DNA from: an uncultured Oscillospiraceae bacterium
GTDB taxonomy: Bacteria > Bacillota > Clostridia > Oscillospirales > Acutalibacteraceae
DNA length: 7,587 bases
Assembly: GCA_902478605.1 (NCBI GenBank)
Contig: CABSLQ010000096.1
Span: forward strand, 1-7,587
Reading direction: 5' to 3'
Positions 1 to 6,663 of this stretch are shown in pieces (the first letter of the stretch is position 1; each line of letters opens with the position of its first letter). Under the pieces are notes generated by a model. That model searched no databases. It was not told where the DNA came from and saw nothing but the letters and a program-made list of their open reading frames with translations. Made by a program: the position numbers and the translations under genes.

Positions 1-392
1 CCGATGCCGATGCCCGATCCGCTGAGCTTGGCGGCCCGCTGGGCGATGAAGGACACGTCCGAGATGTCGCGGAACCGCACATACCGGGCGCGCAGCCCCT
101 CTTCCTCGATGCCGGCGGTGATTTCCCGCAGCACATCGGCATGCGGCAGGCCGCAGATGGTGTGCACCTGCGACGCGCCGAAGGCAGGGGCCAGGCCGAT
201 GACCACCTCATCCGGAGTGGCGCCGGTTTTAGCCGGTTCCCCTTCCACAATGGTCATGCCGGGCGTGTCGGACGGCACACCGGACACAGCCGGCGTACCA
301 GACTGCGCGGCGGCTGCCGGCGCCTCTTCCGTCTCCCGGATGGCCTCCAGCACACGGCGGGTGACGAGGGCCACCAATTCTTCCTGATTCAT
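1..392 (-). CDS. pduD: Propanediol dehydratase medium subunit PduD, N-terminal part (cut by window edge)
   Basis: This is the beta (medium) subunit of the coenzyme-B12-dependent diol dehydratase, which with the large and small subunits converts 1,2-propanediol to propionaldehyde. I translated the minus strand from the ATG at 392. About 130 residues are present and the frame runs open off the left edge. Residues 4-19 (EELVALVTRRVLEAIR) form an amphipathic helix. An Ala/Pro/Ser/Gly/Thr-rich linker follows to about residue 45, then the conserved body: DEVVIGLAPAFG near 61-72, a GLPHADVLREITAGIEEEGL stretch, and SGSGIGIG at the edge. The body closely follows enteric PduD as I recall it (DEVIIAVGPAFG, IPHKSILREVIAGIEEEG, LSGSGISIG). 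In Salmonella PduD the N-terminal helix is the known microcompartment targeting signal, so lumen targeting is inferred here. A GGAAGG ribosome binding site lies about 6 nt upstream, in the 13-nt gap after pduC. The small subunit gene pduE is expected next, outside the window. Confidence 0.93.
   Translation of the reverse strand, partial: MNQEELVALVTRRVLEAIRETEEAPAAAAQSGTPAVSGVPSDTPGMTIVEGEPAKTGATPDEVVIGLAPAFGASQVHTICGLPHADVLREITAGIEEEGLRARYVRFRDISDVSFIAQRAAKLSGSGIGI
333..389 (-). other. Predicted microcompartment encapsulation peptide at PduD N-terminus
   Basis: PduD residues 2-20 form an amphipathic helix ahead of an Ala/Pro/Ser/Gly-rich linker. This matches the location and design of the known targeting signal of Salmonella PduD. 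The helix core, ELVALVTRRVLEAIRE, is very like the aldolase C-terminal helix in the same operon. Confidence 0.8.
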
Positions 393-405
393 GCGGTGCC
401 TTCCT

Positions 406-2085
406 TTACTGAATGGATTCGCAGTCGAATGCCTGCGGAATCTTCTTGACCTTTTCCCATTCCGCCCCATCCAGGCGGTAGCCGGTACCGGGGCCCTGAT
501 ATTGGTTGGGACTGTTTATGCTGCTGTGCACATGGAAGTCCCGATCCAGAATGGCCGCCGTATGCAGATAGTCGCCCGAGACCCGCTGCTTGAGCATGTT
601 CAGGACGGCTTCCGCAATATCGGAAAAGCCGGTATTGTCCAGCGCCTTGACCACATCCAGGCCGCTTATCTCGCCGTCCTGGATGCGCTTGGCTGCCTTG
701 AGATCCTCGTTGACGTCCCGCGTCGCGGTCACGTCGTGGCTGCCGTGGGCGAGGACATTCTGCTCCACTTCCTCGTCCGAGACGGGCGGGAAGCCCAGCT
801 GTCCAAACACCGCCTGCATCGCCTTGGCCGCGCGCAGCCGCACCGCGTGTACGGCCTCCTCGGTCACGGGGCGCAGGCCGCCGTCCACCTTCAAATCGCG
901 CTGGAGCACGTTGTAATCGTCAAAGTCCTCCGCGTCGAAGTTGGAGCCCGCGAACATGTTGTCGTAGTTGGGCGTGGAGCTGTAGCCCGAGAAGATGAAA
1001 TCGGTGCCGGGCAGCATCTGCATAAGCATGCGGGCGGTCCGCCGGATATCCGAGTGGGAGAAGCTCTGGTCATTGCCCGAAGCAACCTCCAGCCCAAGCA
1101 TCGCGGCCAGCAGGTTTTCCGCGAGCACCTCGCGGATACCCGAAGGCACCGCGCCGACCAGCCCGATGCAGCTGATGGACCCGTTTTGCGTCCCCTGCAC
1201 GCCGCCGCCCTTGATCATCAGCAGGCAGCGGGCTTCGAGATACAGCATGGATTTCTTCTCGGCGTTTCCCATGAGCGCCTCGCTGCCCGATCCGGAGGTG
1301 CAGCGCATCTTCATGCCGCGGGAGGCGTAGGCCGCCGCGAGAAACGTCTTGGAATACGGGGTATCGTCCCCGTCGATGAATACCTTTTCGGTGCCGTAAA
1401 CCGAAATTGTCTCCGCATAGGTGGTCAGGCCCAGCATGCCGAGCTTCAGCTCGGTGGCTTCCTCCACCGCGCATTGGGACAGCACGCCGGGACGCCCACA
1501 CTGGGATCCGACGAGCAGGCCGAGCGCGCACAGTGGCGCGTACCGGGCGATACCTACGGTTGTTTCGGTTTCGGCGAAGCCGCGCAGCGCGGCCTCCGCC
1601 GCGTCGCAGGCGATCTGCACCGGGTTGTCGCGCAGGTTGGTGACGTGGCATTGGTTGGCGGGATAGCTGCGCTCCCGCATCTTCTGCATCGCCATCATCA
1701 TCTCCACCACATTCATATGGCGGAGAACCTCGCACAGGCGGGCCGGCGTCATGCCGCCGACCAGCCGGGTAATAGTCCGCTTGTCCACGTGAATATCCAC
1801 GAGCATGCGCGCCATTTCCAGCGCGTCCATGCGCATGGCCTCTTCCGCCGCGTCAAGATCGATGGCGTGATCCGCGATGAACGCATCCATGAAATCGAAA
1901 TCCGCCCGGGACTTGCCGTCCATTTCCACAATGCGTCCGTTTTCCATGCGCAGGGACGCCTTGGGATCATAAGGGGATTCCATCGCCACGATGCCCGCCT
2001 CAGGCCATTCGGTTACAAAACCGTCCTGATTGACAGGGCGCTGTGCCAGCGCCTGGAACCGTTTGCTTTGCGGCACAAACACCAC
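406..2085 (-). CDS. pduC: Propanediol (diol) dehydratase large subunit PduC, B12-dependent
   Basis: This is the catalytic alpha subunit of adenosylcobalamin-dependent diol dehydratase (1,2-propanediol to propionaldehyde plus water). It has 559 residues from the first GTG; the family is about 554. Nearly every block matches enteric PduC, for example NPVQIA, TTVGIARYAP, SGSGSEA, LLVGSQCGRPG and QRDLKVDGGLRPV. With a +4 offset from the Klebsiella oxytoca enzyme, the known active-site residues are all kept: Q145, H147, E174, E225, Q300, D339, S366 and F378 (K. oxytoca Q141, H143, E170, E221, Q296, D335, S362, F374). It should therefore be active. It is not a glycyl-radical diol dehydratase; there is no C-terminal glycyl-radical loop. 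Starts are ambiguous: GTG codons at 2085, 2082 and 2076. AAGGA at 2095-2099 sits 9 nt before 2085, and AAAGG at 2086-2090 sits 9 nt before 2076. The gap to the aldolase is 24 nt. It lies in the same operon as its upstream sugar kinase and aldolase. Confidence 0.97.
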   Translation of the reverse strand: MVFVPQSKRFQALAQRPVNQDGFVTEWPEAGIVAMESPYDPKASLRMENGRIVEMDGKSRADFDFMDAFIADHAIDLDAAEEAMRMDALEMARMLVDIHVDKRTITRLVGGMTPARLCEVLRHMNVVEMMMAMQKMRERSYPANQCHVTNLRDNPVQIACDAAEAALRGFAETETTVGIARYAPLCALGLLVGSQCGRPGVLSQCAVEEATELKLGMLGLTTYAETISVYGTEKVFIDGDDTPYSKTFLAAAYASRGMKMRCTSGSGSEALMGNAEKKSMLYLEARCLLMIKGGGVQGTQNGSISCIGLVGAVPSGIREVLAENLLAAMLGLEVASGNDQSFSHSDIRRTARMLMQMLPGTDFIFSGYSSTPNYDNMFAGSNFDAEDFDDYNVLQRDLKVDGGLRPVTEEAVHAVRLRAAKAMQAVFGQLGFPPVSDEEVEQNVLAHGSHDVTATRDVNEDLKAAKRIQDGEISGLDVVKALDNTGFSDIAEAVLNMLKQRVSGDYLHTAAILDRDFHVHSSINSPNQYQGPGTGYRLDGAEWEKVKKIPQAFDCESIQ

Positions 2086-2109
2086 CCTTTCTTTTCCTTG
2101 ATGGACGGC

Positions 2110-2931
2110 TTATTTCTTCAGCTCGGCGAGCACCTTCCGGGTGATCTCGGCGACCAGATCGCTGCCCACTTCGTCGCCGCAGGAGCAGGAGGAAGCGGCG
2201 GCACCGGCCTCGTTCTTCGGCAGATTCTGCTTGCATTTGCAGTTCGGGGTGCCGAGGTTCGGGCACTTTTTGCAGCCGGGATGACGGCCGGGGATCTGCA
2301 TCTTGACGCGCAGCTCCATGAGCTTGCTCAGCTCATCGCAGGTCAGCTCATTCTCGTTGCCGAGCTGGCGGGCGATGGAGCTGATCTTCGCGGAGAACTC
2401 CACCTCTTCCATGACGAAGAAGGCCTTGGTTAGCGTGTTGCCGACGGTCAGCGCACCGTGGTTCTGCAGCAGGAAGGCATCATGATCCTGAATATACGGC
2501 GCGAGGGAATCCGGGATCTCCATTGTGGAGGGGGTGCCGTATTTACAGATCGGCACGTCGCCGAGCACCAGAATCGCTTCGGGCAGAATGTATTTATCCA
2601 TGGGGATGCCGGCCACCGCGAAGGCCGTCGCGGTCGGGGGATGCGCATGAACGACCGCGTTGACATCGGGGCGGTCGCGATAAACGCGCATATGCATCTT
2701 GATTTCGGAGGAGGGATTCAGCTTGCCCTCCAGCTTGTTGCCGTTGGCGTCCACCTTGATGATCATGTCGGGGGTCATAAAGCCCTTGGACACGCCGGTG
2801 GGGGTGCAGTAGAATTCGTTATCGCCGATCTTGACCGAGATGTTGCCGTCATTCGCGGCGACGAAGCCGTTCATATAAATGCGGCGGCCAATCTCGCAGA
2901 TTTCCTTTTTAATCTCATAGGGTGACATCAT
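2110..2931 (-). CDS. fucA: Class II deoxyketose-phosphate aldolase (fuculose/rhamnulose-1-P type) with Cys-rich linker and C-terminal encapsulation-like peptide
   Basis: This zinc class II aldolase probably cleaves L-fuculose-1-phosphate or L-rhamnulose-1-phosphate to DHAP and L-lactaldehyde. It has 273 residues from the ATG at 2931, chosen because AAGGAG (2941-2946) lies exactly 9 nt upstream; an upstream in-frame GTG at 2967 overlaps the ackA stop and has no such site. The aldolase domain spans about 1-210 and contains GNISVK (29-34), TPTGVSKG (43-50), the SSEIKMH block with likely catalytic E76, zinc ligands H95 and H97 in VVHAHPP, and H158 in NHGALTVG. E. coli FucA is about 215 residues, so about 60 residues are extra. 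They hold a Cys cluster (C220, C223, C231, C233, then C249, C251) in a low-complexity linker, and a final helix SDLVAEITRKVLAELKK (257-273) that resembles the PduD N-terminus. C-terminal extensions of this sort occur on aldolases of fucose/rhamnose microcompartments. Substrate choice between fuculose and rhamnulose phosphate is not settled; the neighbouring rhaB favours rhamnulose phosphate. Confidence 0.93.
   Translation of the reverse strand: MMSPYEIKKEICEIGRRIYMNGFVAANDGNISVKIGDNEFYCTPTGVSKGFMTPDMIIKVDANGNKLEGKLNPSSEIKMHMRVYRDRPDVNAVVHAHPPTATAFAVAGIPMDKYILPEAILVLGDVPICKYGTPSTMEIPDSLAPYIQDHDAFLLQNHGALTVGNTLTKAFFVMEEVEFSAKISSIARQLGNENELTCDELSKLMELRVKMQIPGRHPGCKKCPNLGTPNCKCKQNLPKNEAGAAASSCSCGDEVGSDLVAEITRKVLAELKK
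2113..2163 (-). other. Predicted microcompartment encapsulation peptide at aldolase C-terminus
   Basis: The last 17 aldolase residues (257-273) form a short amphipathic helix with hydrophobic L, V, I, V, L and L on one face and charged residues on the other. It follows a flexible Gly/Ala/Ser/Cys linker. Residues 258-273 align with PduD residues 4-19 without gaps: DLVAEITRKVLAELKK against EELVALVTRRVLEAIR shifted by one, sharing L, V, A, T, R, V and L. Such helices on linkers at enzyme termini are the known form of encapsulation peptides. Lumen targeting is inferred. Confidence 0.75.
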
Positions 2932-2963
2932 GATGCATTTCTCCTTTTCCTTATTGTTTTCCG

Positions 2964-4166
2964 TCACAGGGTTTGTGCGAGCTTTGCGGTATCCATCGCA
3001 ATCATATATTCCTCATCCGTGGGGATGACCCAGGTGCGTACCCGGGCATCCGGCACGGATATATCGGTGATTTGTCCGCGGGGGGCAGCCGCATTGCGCG
3101 CCTCGTCCACCGCGATGCCGAGATAGTCCATCTGGCCGCAGACCATGCGGCGCAGATCGGTATCGTTTTCGCCGATGCCGGCCGTGAAAACCAGCGCATC
3201 AAGGCCGTTCATCTCGGCGGTATAGGCGCCGATGTACTTTTTAATGCCATGCACCTGGATCCGGAGAGCCAGCTGTGCACGGGCATTGCCCTGCGCCGCC
3301 GCCTCGCAGACATCACGCGAATCGCTGGATAATCCCGACACGCCGAGCAGGCCGGACTGCCGGTTGAGCATGTCCTCCACCTGCTGCCCCGTCATCCCCT
3401 CGTGTTCGATAAGATACGGGATAATGGTGGGGTCGATGCTGCCGCTGCGGGTTCCCATGAGAATCCCCTCCTGCGGGGTAAAGCCCATGGAGGTATCCAC
3501 CGCGCGGCCGTGATCCACCGCCGTGATGGAGGAACCGTTGCCGATGTGGCAGGTAATCACCTTCAGCTCGGCCAGCGGACGCCCCATGCACTCAGCTACC
3601 TTGGCGGACACATACCGATGGGAGGTGCCGTGGAAGCCGTACCGGCGGATCTTTTTCTCCTCATACAGCCGGTAGGGCAGCGGATATATGTAAGCTTCCG
3701 GCTCCATAGTGGCATAAAAAGCGGTATCGAAGACGCCTACCTGTGGCGTATCCTTCATCAGGCGGCGGCAGCCCTCAATGCCCTTGATGGCGGGCGGCCC
3801 GTGCAGCGGGTTGATGCTCACGATGGACTGCAGATACTGCACAACCTCGTCATCGATGAGGGTGGATTGCGTATACTTTTCACCGCCGTGGGCGATGCGG
3901 TGTCCCACCGCGTCGATTTCGCCGATGTCGGCTACCACGCCATGTACCGGGTCCACAAGCAGCTTGAGCACCCATTCCAGCGCGTCGTCGTGGCTGCGCA
4001 GGTTGGTCTCCACCACATAGGGACTCGCCCCCGTTTTGCGGTGGGTGACAATGCCCCCCACGCCGATGCGCTCGCAATTGCCCTTCGCCAGAACCGCCCC
4101 CGTGTCCATATCGAACAGCTGATACTTGAGCGAGGAGCTTCCGGCGTTGACCACCAGAATTTTCAT
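2964..4166 (-). CDS. ackA: Acetate/propionate kinase (AckA/PduW family)
   Basis: This ASKHA-fold acyl-phosphate kinase makes ATP from acetyl-phosphate or propionyl-phosphate. It is 400 residues, the usual family length. Family motifs are present: NAGSSSLKYQLFD (7-19), GHRIAHGG (88-95), FDTAF (146-150), GFHGTSHRYVS (177-187), CHIGNGSS (206-213), the GTRSGSIDP block (238-246) and FTAGIGEND (327-335). Residues matching the Methanosarcina thermophila active site are all there: N7, S10, S12, K14, R90, H122, D147, H179, H207, R240 and a late Glu (E385/E386). One oddity is Y151 where most family members have His in FDTAFH. Placed between the sugar kinase and the diol-dehydratase pathway, it probably recovers ATP from propionyl-phosphate as PduW does, but acetate kinase activity cannot be excluded. 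No targeting helix is seen, so it is likely cytosolic. Start is the ATG at 4166, with AAGGAAG about 12 nt upstream, slightly far. The gap to rhaB is 33 nt. Confidence 0.95.
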   Translation of the reverse strand: MKILVVNAGSSSLKYQLFDMDTGAVLAKGNCERIGVGGIVTHRKTGASPYVVETNLRSHDDALEWVLKLLVDPVHGVVADIGEIDAVGHRIAHGGEKYTQSTLIDDEVVQYLQSIVSINPLHGPPAIKGIEGCRRLMKDTPQVGVFDTAFYATMEPEAYIYPLPYRLYEEKKIRRYGFHGTSHRYVSAKVAECMGRPLAELKVITCHIGNGSSITAVDHGRAVDTSMGFTPQEGILMGTRSGSIDPTIIPYLIEHEGMTGQQVEDMLNRQSGLLGVSGLSSDSRDVCEAAAQGNARAQLALRIQVHGIKKYIGAYTAEMNGLDALVFTAGIGENDTDLRRMVCGQMDYLGIAVDEARNAAAPRGQITDISVPDARVRTWVIPTDEEYMIAMDTAKLAQTL

Positions 4167-4199
4167 GGTCGGTGACCACTTCCTTTTAACAAAATGGGG

Positions 4200-5666
4200 T
4201 TACAGCAGCTTTTCAAACCGCTCGTACGCCTCGTCGTAGGCCGCCGGCTGCGCGGGCGTGTAATGCTTCGGATCCTCCGAGCGGGCGATCACCTGCCGGG
4301 CCGCCTTCAGATCGGCGATCTCGCCCAATGCGATAAGCTGTACCGCGATATTTCCCATGGCGGTCGCCTCGATAGGGCCGGCCGTCACGTCGCAGTTGCA
4401 AGCATCGGCGCTCATCTGGCAAAGCAGCCGATCCTTGGTGCCGCCGCCAATCATGTGGATGGAACCGTATTTCCTGCCGGTGACCGCCTCCACGGCATGC
4501 AGGGTGTACCGGTATTTCATCGCGAGGCTTTCGTAAATGCAGCGCATGATTTCGCCGCGGGTCTGCGGCACATACTGCCCGGTCCGCTGGCAGAATTCCC
4601 GCACCCGCTTGGGCAGGTTGCCTGGCATTTCAAAGCTCGCATCGTCCGGGTCCACAAAGCAGCGGAACGGGGCGCATGCCAGCGCCTCCCGCTCCAGGTC
4701 GGCGTAGGATACGTCGGCGCCCTCCCGGATCCACTGCCGGCGGGATTCCTGAATGAGCCACAGGCCCATGATGTTCTTGAGGAAACGCACCGTGCGGCCA
4801 TAACCGCCCTCGTTGGTCAGGTTGAAATGCAGTGAGGTGTCGTTGATGACCGGTTTTTTCAGTTCGGTGCCGAACAGTGACCAGGTGCCGCAGCTTATGT
4901 AGATGAAATCGTCTTTCTGGGTGGGAACCGCCGCCACGGCGGAACCGGTATCGTGGGTCGCCACGGCGATGACCGGTACCTTCGGGCAGCCAAGCTCCTC
5001 GCAAATTTCATCGGACAGCAGCCCGTACGTGGAGCCCGCGTCGATGATTTTGGGGAAAATCCGCGTGGGAATTCCCAGCCGTTCCAGCAGATCGTAAGCC
5101 CAGTCGCCCGTTTTCGGATCCAGGCACTGGGTGGTGGACACGTTGGTGTACTCCGCCCGCTTGACCCCCGTGAGCAGATACGCAAACAAATCGGGCATGA
5201 GCAGCAGGGTCTGCGCCCGATCGAGCAGCTCCGGCTCGTTCAGCCGCAGGGAGTACAGCTGGAAGATGGTGTTCAGCCGGGCAAACTGCGTGCCGGTGCG
5301 GGCATACAGCTCTTCGGCCGGGATCACCTCAAACACCTTTTCCATCATGCCGACGGTGCGCTCGTCCCGATAGTGCACCGGGTTGTTCATCAAATGGCCC
5401 TTTTCGTCGAGCAGCCCGAAATCCACGCCCCAGGTATCGATGCCGATGGCGTCGAATCCGCCCTGATGCACCGCTTTGGTGATACCCTGCTTTATCTCAA
5501 AAAAGAGGCGCAGCACATCCCAGTAAAACACCCCGCAGATGGTCACCGGATCGTTGGAAAACCGGTGAATTTCCTGCATCGCGATGCGGCCGTCCTCATA
5601 GGTGGCCAATATCGCGCGCCCGCTTGATGCGCCGAAATCGAATGCCAAAACACGTTTGCCGCCCAA
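4200..5666 (-). CDS. rhaB: Rhamnulokinase RhaB (FGGY family), TTG start
   Basis: This kinase phosphorylates L-rhamnulose at O1 with ATP, giving the aldolase substrate. It has 488 residues from a TTG at 5666; E. coli RhaB has 489. The TTG is chosen because AAAAGGAG (5677-5684) lies 10 nt upstream and the translation then opens GGKRVLAFDFGASSGR, aligning with the E. coli N-terminus. The frame stays open back to 5894, but that would run through the promoter. Motifs include phosphate-1 FGASSGR (11-17), GIDTWGVDF (75-83), PVHYRDERT (96-104), LLMPDLFAYLLTG (155-167), YTNVSTTQ (173-180), HDTGSAV (238-244, D239 the likely catalytic base), SCGTWSLFG (258-266), TNEGG (284-288), KNIMGLW (297-303), IGGGT (406-410) and a late GPIEATAMGN (430-439). 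These patterns (TNEGG, KNIMGLWL, GPxEAxxxGN) favour rhamnulokinase over fuculokinase or xylulokinase. It is the first gene of the operon. No rhamnose isomerase gene is visible nearby. Confidence 0.95.
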   Translation of the reverse strand: MGGKRVLAFDFGASSGRAILATYEDGRIAMQEIHRFSNDPVTICGVFYWDVLRLFFEIKQGITKAVHQGGFDAIGIDTWGVDFGLLDEKGHLMNNPVHYRDERTVGMMEKVFEVIPAEELYARTGTQFARLNTIFQLYSLRLNEPELLDRAQTLLLMPDLFAYLLTGVKRAEYTNVSTTQCLDPKTGDWAYDLLERLGIPTRIFPKIIDAGSTYGLLSDEICEELGCPKVPVIAVATHDTGSAVAAVPTQKDDFIYISCGTWSLFGTELKKPVINDTSLHFNLTNEGGYGRTVRFLKNIMGLWLIQESRRQWIREGADVSYADLEREALACAPFRCFVDPDDASFEMPGNLPKRVREFCQRTGQYVPQTRGEIMRCIYESLAMKYRYTLHAVEAVTGRKYGSIHMIGGGTKDRLLCQMSADACNCDVTAGPIEATAMGNIAVQLIALGEIADLKAARQVIARSEDPKHYTPAQPAAYDEAYERFEKLL

Positions 5667-5745
5667 ATGGAAACATCTCCTTTTGATTGGAATAGCAGGC
5701 ATCGTACGCCCTTGGGCCCACGCCCATACCTGCGCGTTTTTGTGT

Positions 5746-5774
5746 TTGCTTTCCAGGCCCATTTTTGGTATACT
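5746..5774 (+). promoter_or_regulatory. Predicted promoter for the DeoR-family regulator
   Basis: On the plus strand TATACT (5769-5774), preceded by TG in the extended -10 position (TGGTATACT), lies 17 bp after TTGCTT (5746-5751). A second -10-like hexamer, TATAAT, is at 5778-5783 but lacks a good -35. The plus promoter lies immediately downstream, within a few bases, of the minus-strand -10, so the two promoters face away from each other and cannot easily be occupied together. Confidence 0.5.
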
Positions 5775-5775
5775 C

Positions 5776-5804
5776 ATTATAATACATGGAGTAGATTTCG
5801 TCCA
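5776..5804 (-). promoter_or_regulatory. Predicted sigma-A promoter for the rhaB-ackA-fucA-pduCD operon
   Basis: On the minus strand a perfect -10 TATAAT (5776-5781) lies 17 bp from TGGACG (5799-5804), which matches 4 of 6 bases of TTGACA. Transcription would begin near 5769, giving a leader of about 100 nt before the rhaB TTG. The leader contains small GC palindromes (TGGGCCCA) but no recognised riboswitch. Confidence 0.65.
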
Positions 5805-5854
5805 TAGCTGGCGTGATAATCGCACAATGCGCATCACATTTCGTCGTTTTACGC

Positions 5855-5874
5855 ACAAATAATCACAAATAATC
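5855..5874. repeat. Tandem 10-bp direct repeat, possible DeoR operator
   Basis: ACAAATAATC occurs twice head to tail, at 5855-5864 and 5865-5874, just upstream of the regulator's ribosome binding site and between the divergent promoters and the regulator gene. A 10-bp period puts both copies on the same face of the helix. DeoR-family proteins often bind short repeats near their own gene, so this is a candidate operator by inference only. Confidence 0.4.
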
Positions 5875-5892
5875 AATTCGTGAGGGATAACC

Positions 5893-6621
5893 ATGCTTCC
5901 GCTGGAACGTCAAAACCGCATAATGGAAATACTCGCCAAGCGCAAGGCCGTGACGGTGGATGAACTGTGCTCCCTGCTGTATTCCAGCGGCGCCACCATC
6001 CGCCGTGACCTGCAGGTTCTGGAGAATAACAGTTTGCTGCGCCGCACCCACGGCGGAGCGGTGTATGTGGATGGCAACGCCAAGGATTTCCCGCTCATGC
6101 TGCGGGAAAACGAAAATTTTATTCAAAAATCCATCGTGGCCAAGCGGGCGCTCCCCTTCATCCATGACGGGCAGACCCTTTTCATGGACGCGAGCAGCAC
6201 CGTGTGCCAGCTGGCTGAACGCCTTAACGGCTTTCAGCATCTGCGGGTGATCACCAACGGCCTGAAAACCGCCAATATCCTGTCCGAAATGGAGGGCATC
6301 GACGTCTACAGCACCGGCGGCCGCCTGCGGGATAACGCCAAATCCTTCGTCGGGCCGCAGGCGGTGGAATTTGTCTCCCGCTATACAGCGGATTTGGCCT
6401 TTTTCTCCTGCCGGGGGGTGGATCCCGAGGCGGGCGTTACCGATTCCAACGAGGATGAGGCAAATCTCAAAATGATGTACATGAAAAACGCGCAGCATAC
6501 CATCCTGCTGTGCGATGCGAGCAAGCTGGGGAAAAAGCATTTCTGCCGGATCGGCAGCCTCGATTCTATCTGGAAGATCATCACCAATATCCAGCTGCCG
6601 CCCGAGTACGGAAACAAATAA
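5893..6621 (+). CDS. DeoR-family transcriptional regulator of the divergent operon
   Basis: This 242-residue DeoR-family regulator is of usual family length. The N-terminal winged helix-turn-helix spans about residues 1-58: RQNRIMEIL at 6-14, helix-turn-helix TVDELCSLLYSSGATIRRDL at 21-40, and LLRRTHGGAV at 48-57, the typical wing. The C-terminal DeoR sensor domain runs from about 75 to 235, with FMDASST (97-103), ITNGLKTA (120-127), STGGRL (140-145), FVGPQA (152-157), and CDASKLGKK (207-215). Proteins of this family usually sense phosphorylated sugars. Being divergent from the kinase/aldolase operon across 226 bp, it most likely represses that operon and responds to a pathway intermediate such as rhamnulose-1-phosphate or DHAP; the effector is inferred. 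Start is the ATG at 5893, with GAGGG (5882-5886) 6 nt upstream. A convincing terminator is not seen after it, and the next small gene follows within 42 nt. Confidence 0.92.
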   Translation: MLPLERQNRIMEILAKRKAVTVDELCSLLYSSGATIRRDLQVLENNSLLRRTHGGAVYVDGNAKDFPLMLRENENFIQKSIVAKRALPFIHDGQTLFMDASSTVCQLAERLNGFQHLRVITNGLKTANILSEMEGIDVYSTGGRLRDNAKSFVGPQAVEFVSRYTADLAFFSCRGVDPEAGVTDSNEDEANLKMMYMKNAQHTILLCDASKLGKKHFCRIGSLDSIWKIITNIQLPPEYGNK

Positions 6622-6663
6622 GCCGGTTTTGTCCCGACTTCTTTAACAGGAAGGAAGATGCGC

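Noticed and set aside
391..2433. A 680-codon open frame on the plus strand antisense to pduC and the aldolase gene
   Set aside because: It runs opposite two genes with clear family motifs and intact catalytic residues. Its translation is rich in His, Arg and Gly with no recognisable domain, as expected from the antisense of GC-rich codons.
2932..2967. GTG start for the aldolase at 2967, overlapping the ackA stop by 3 nt
   Set aside because: The extra residues are Lys/Glu/Asn-rich and come from the ribosome-binding-site region. The ATG at 2931 has AAGGAG at the ideal distance.
5741..5755. Possible catabolite-repression (cre) site in the operon leader
   Set aside because: The minus-strand bases TGGAAAGCAAACACA share the outer TG and CA of the consensus but have GC instead of the central CG.
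5667..5894. Upstream extension of the kinase frame to a start at 5894
   Set aside because: The added 76 residues would cover the operon promoter and have no kinase homology. The AAAAGGAG site and E. coli RhaB length support the TTG at 5666.
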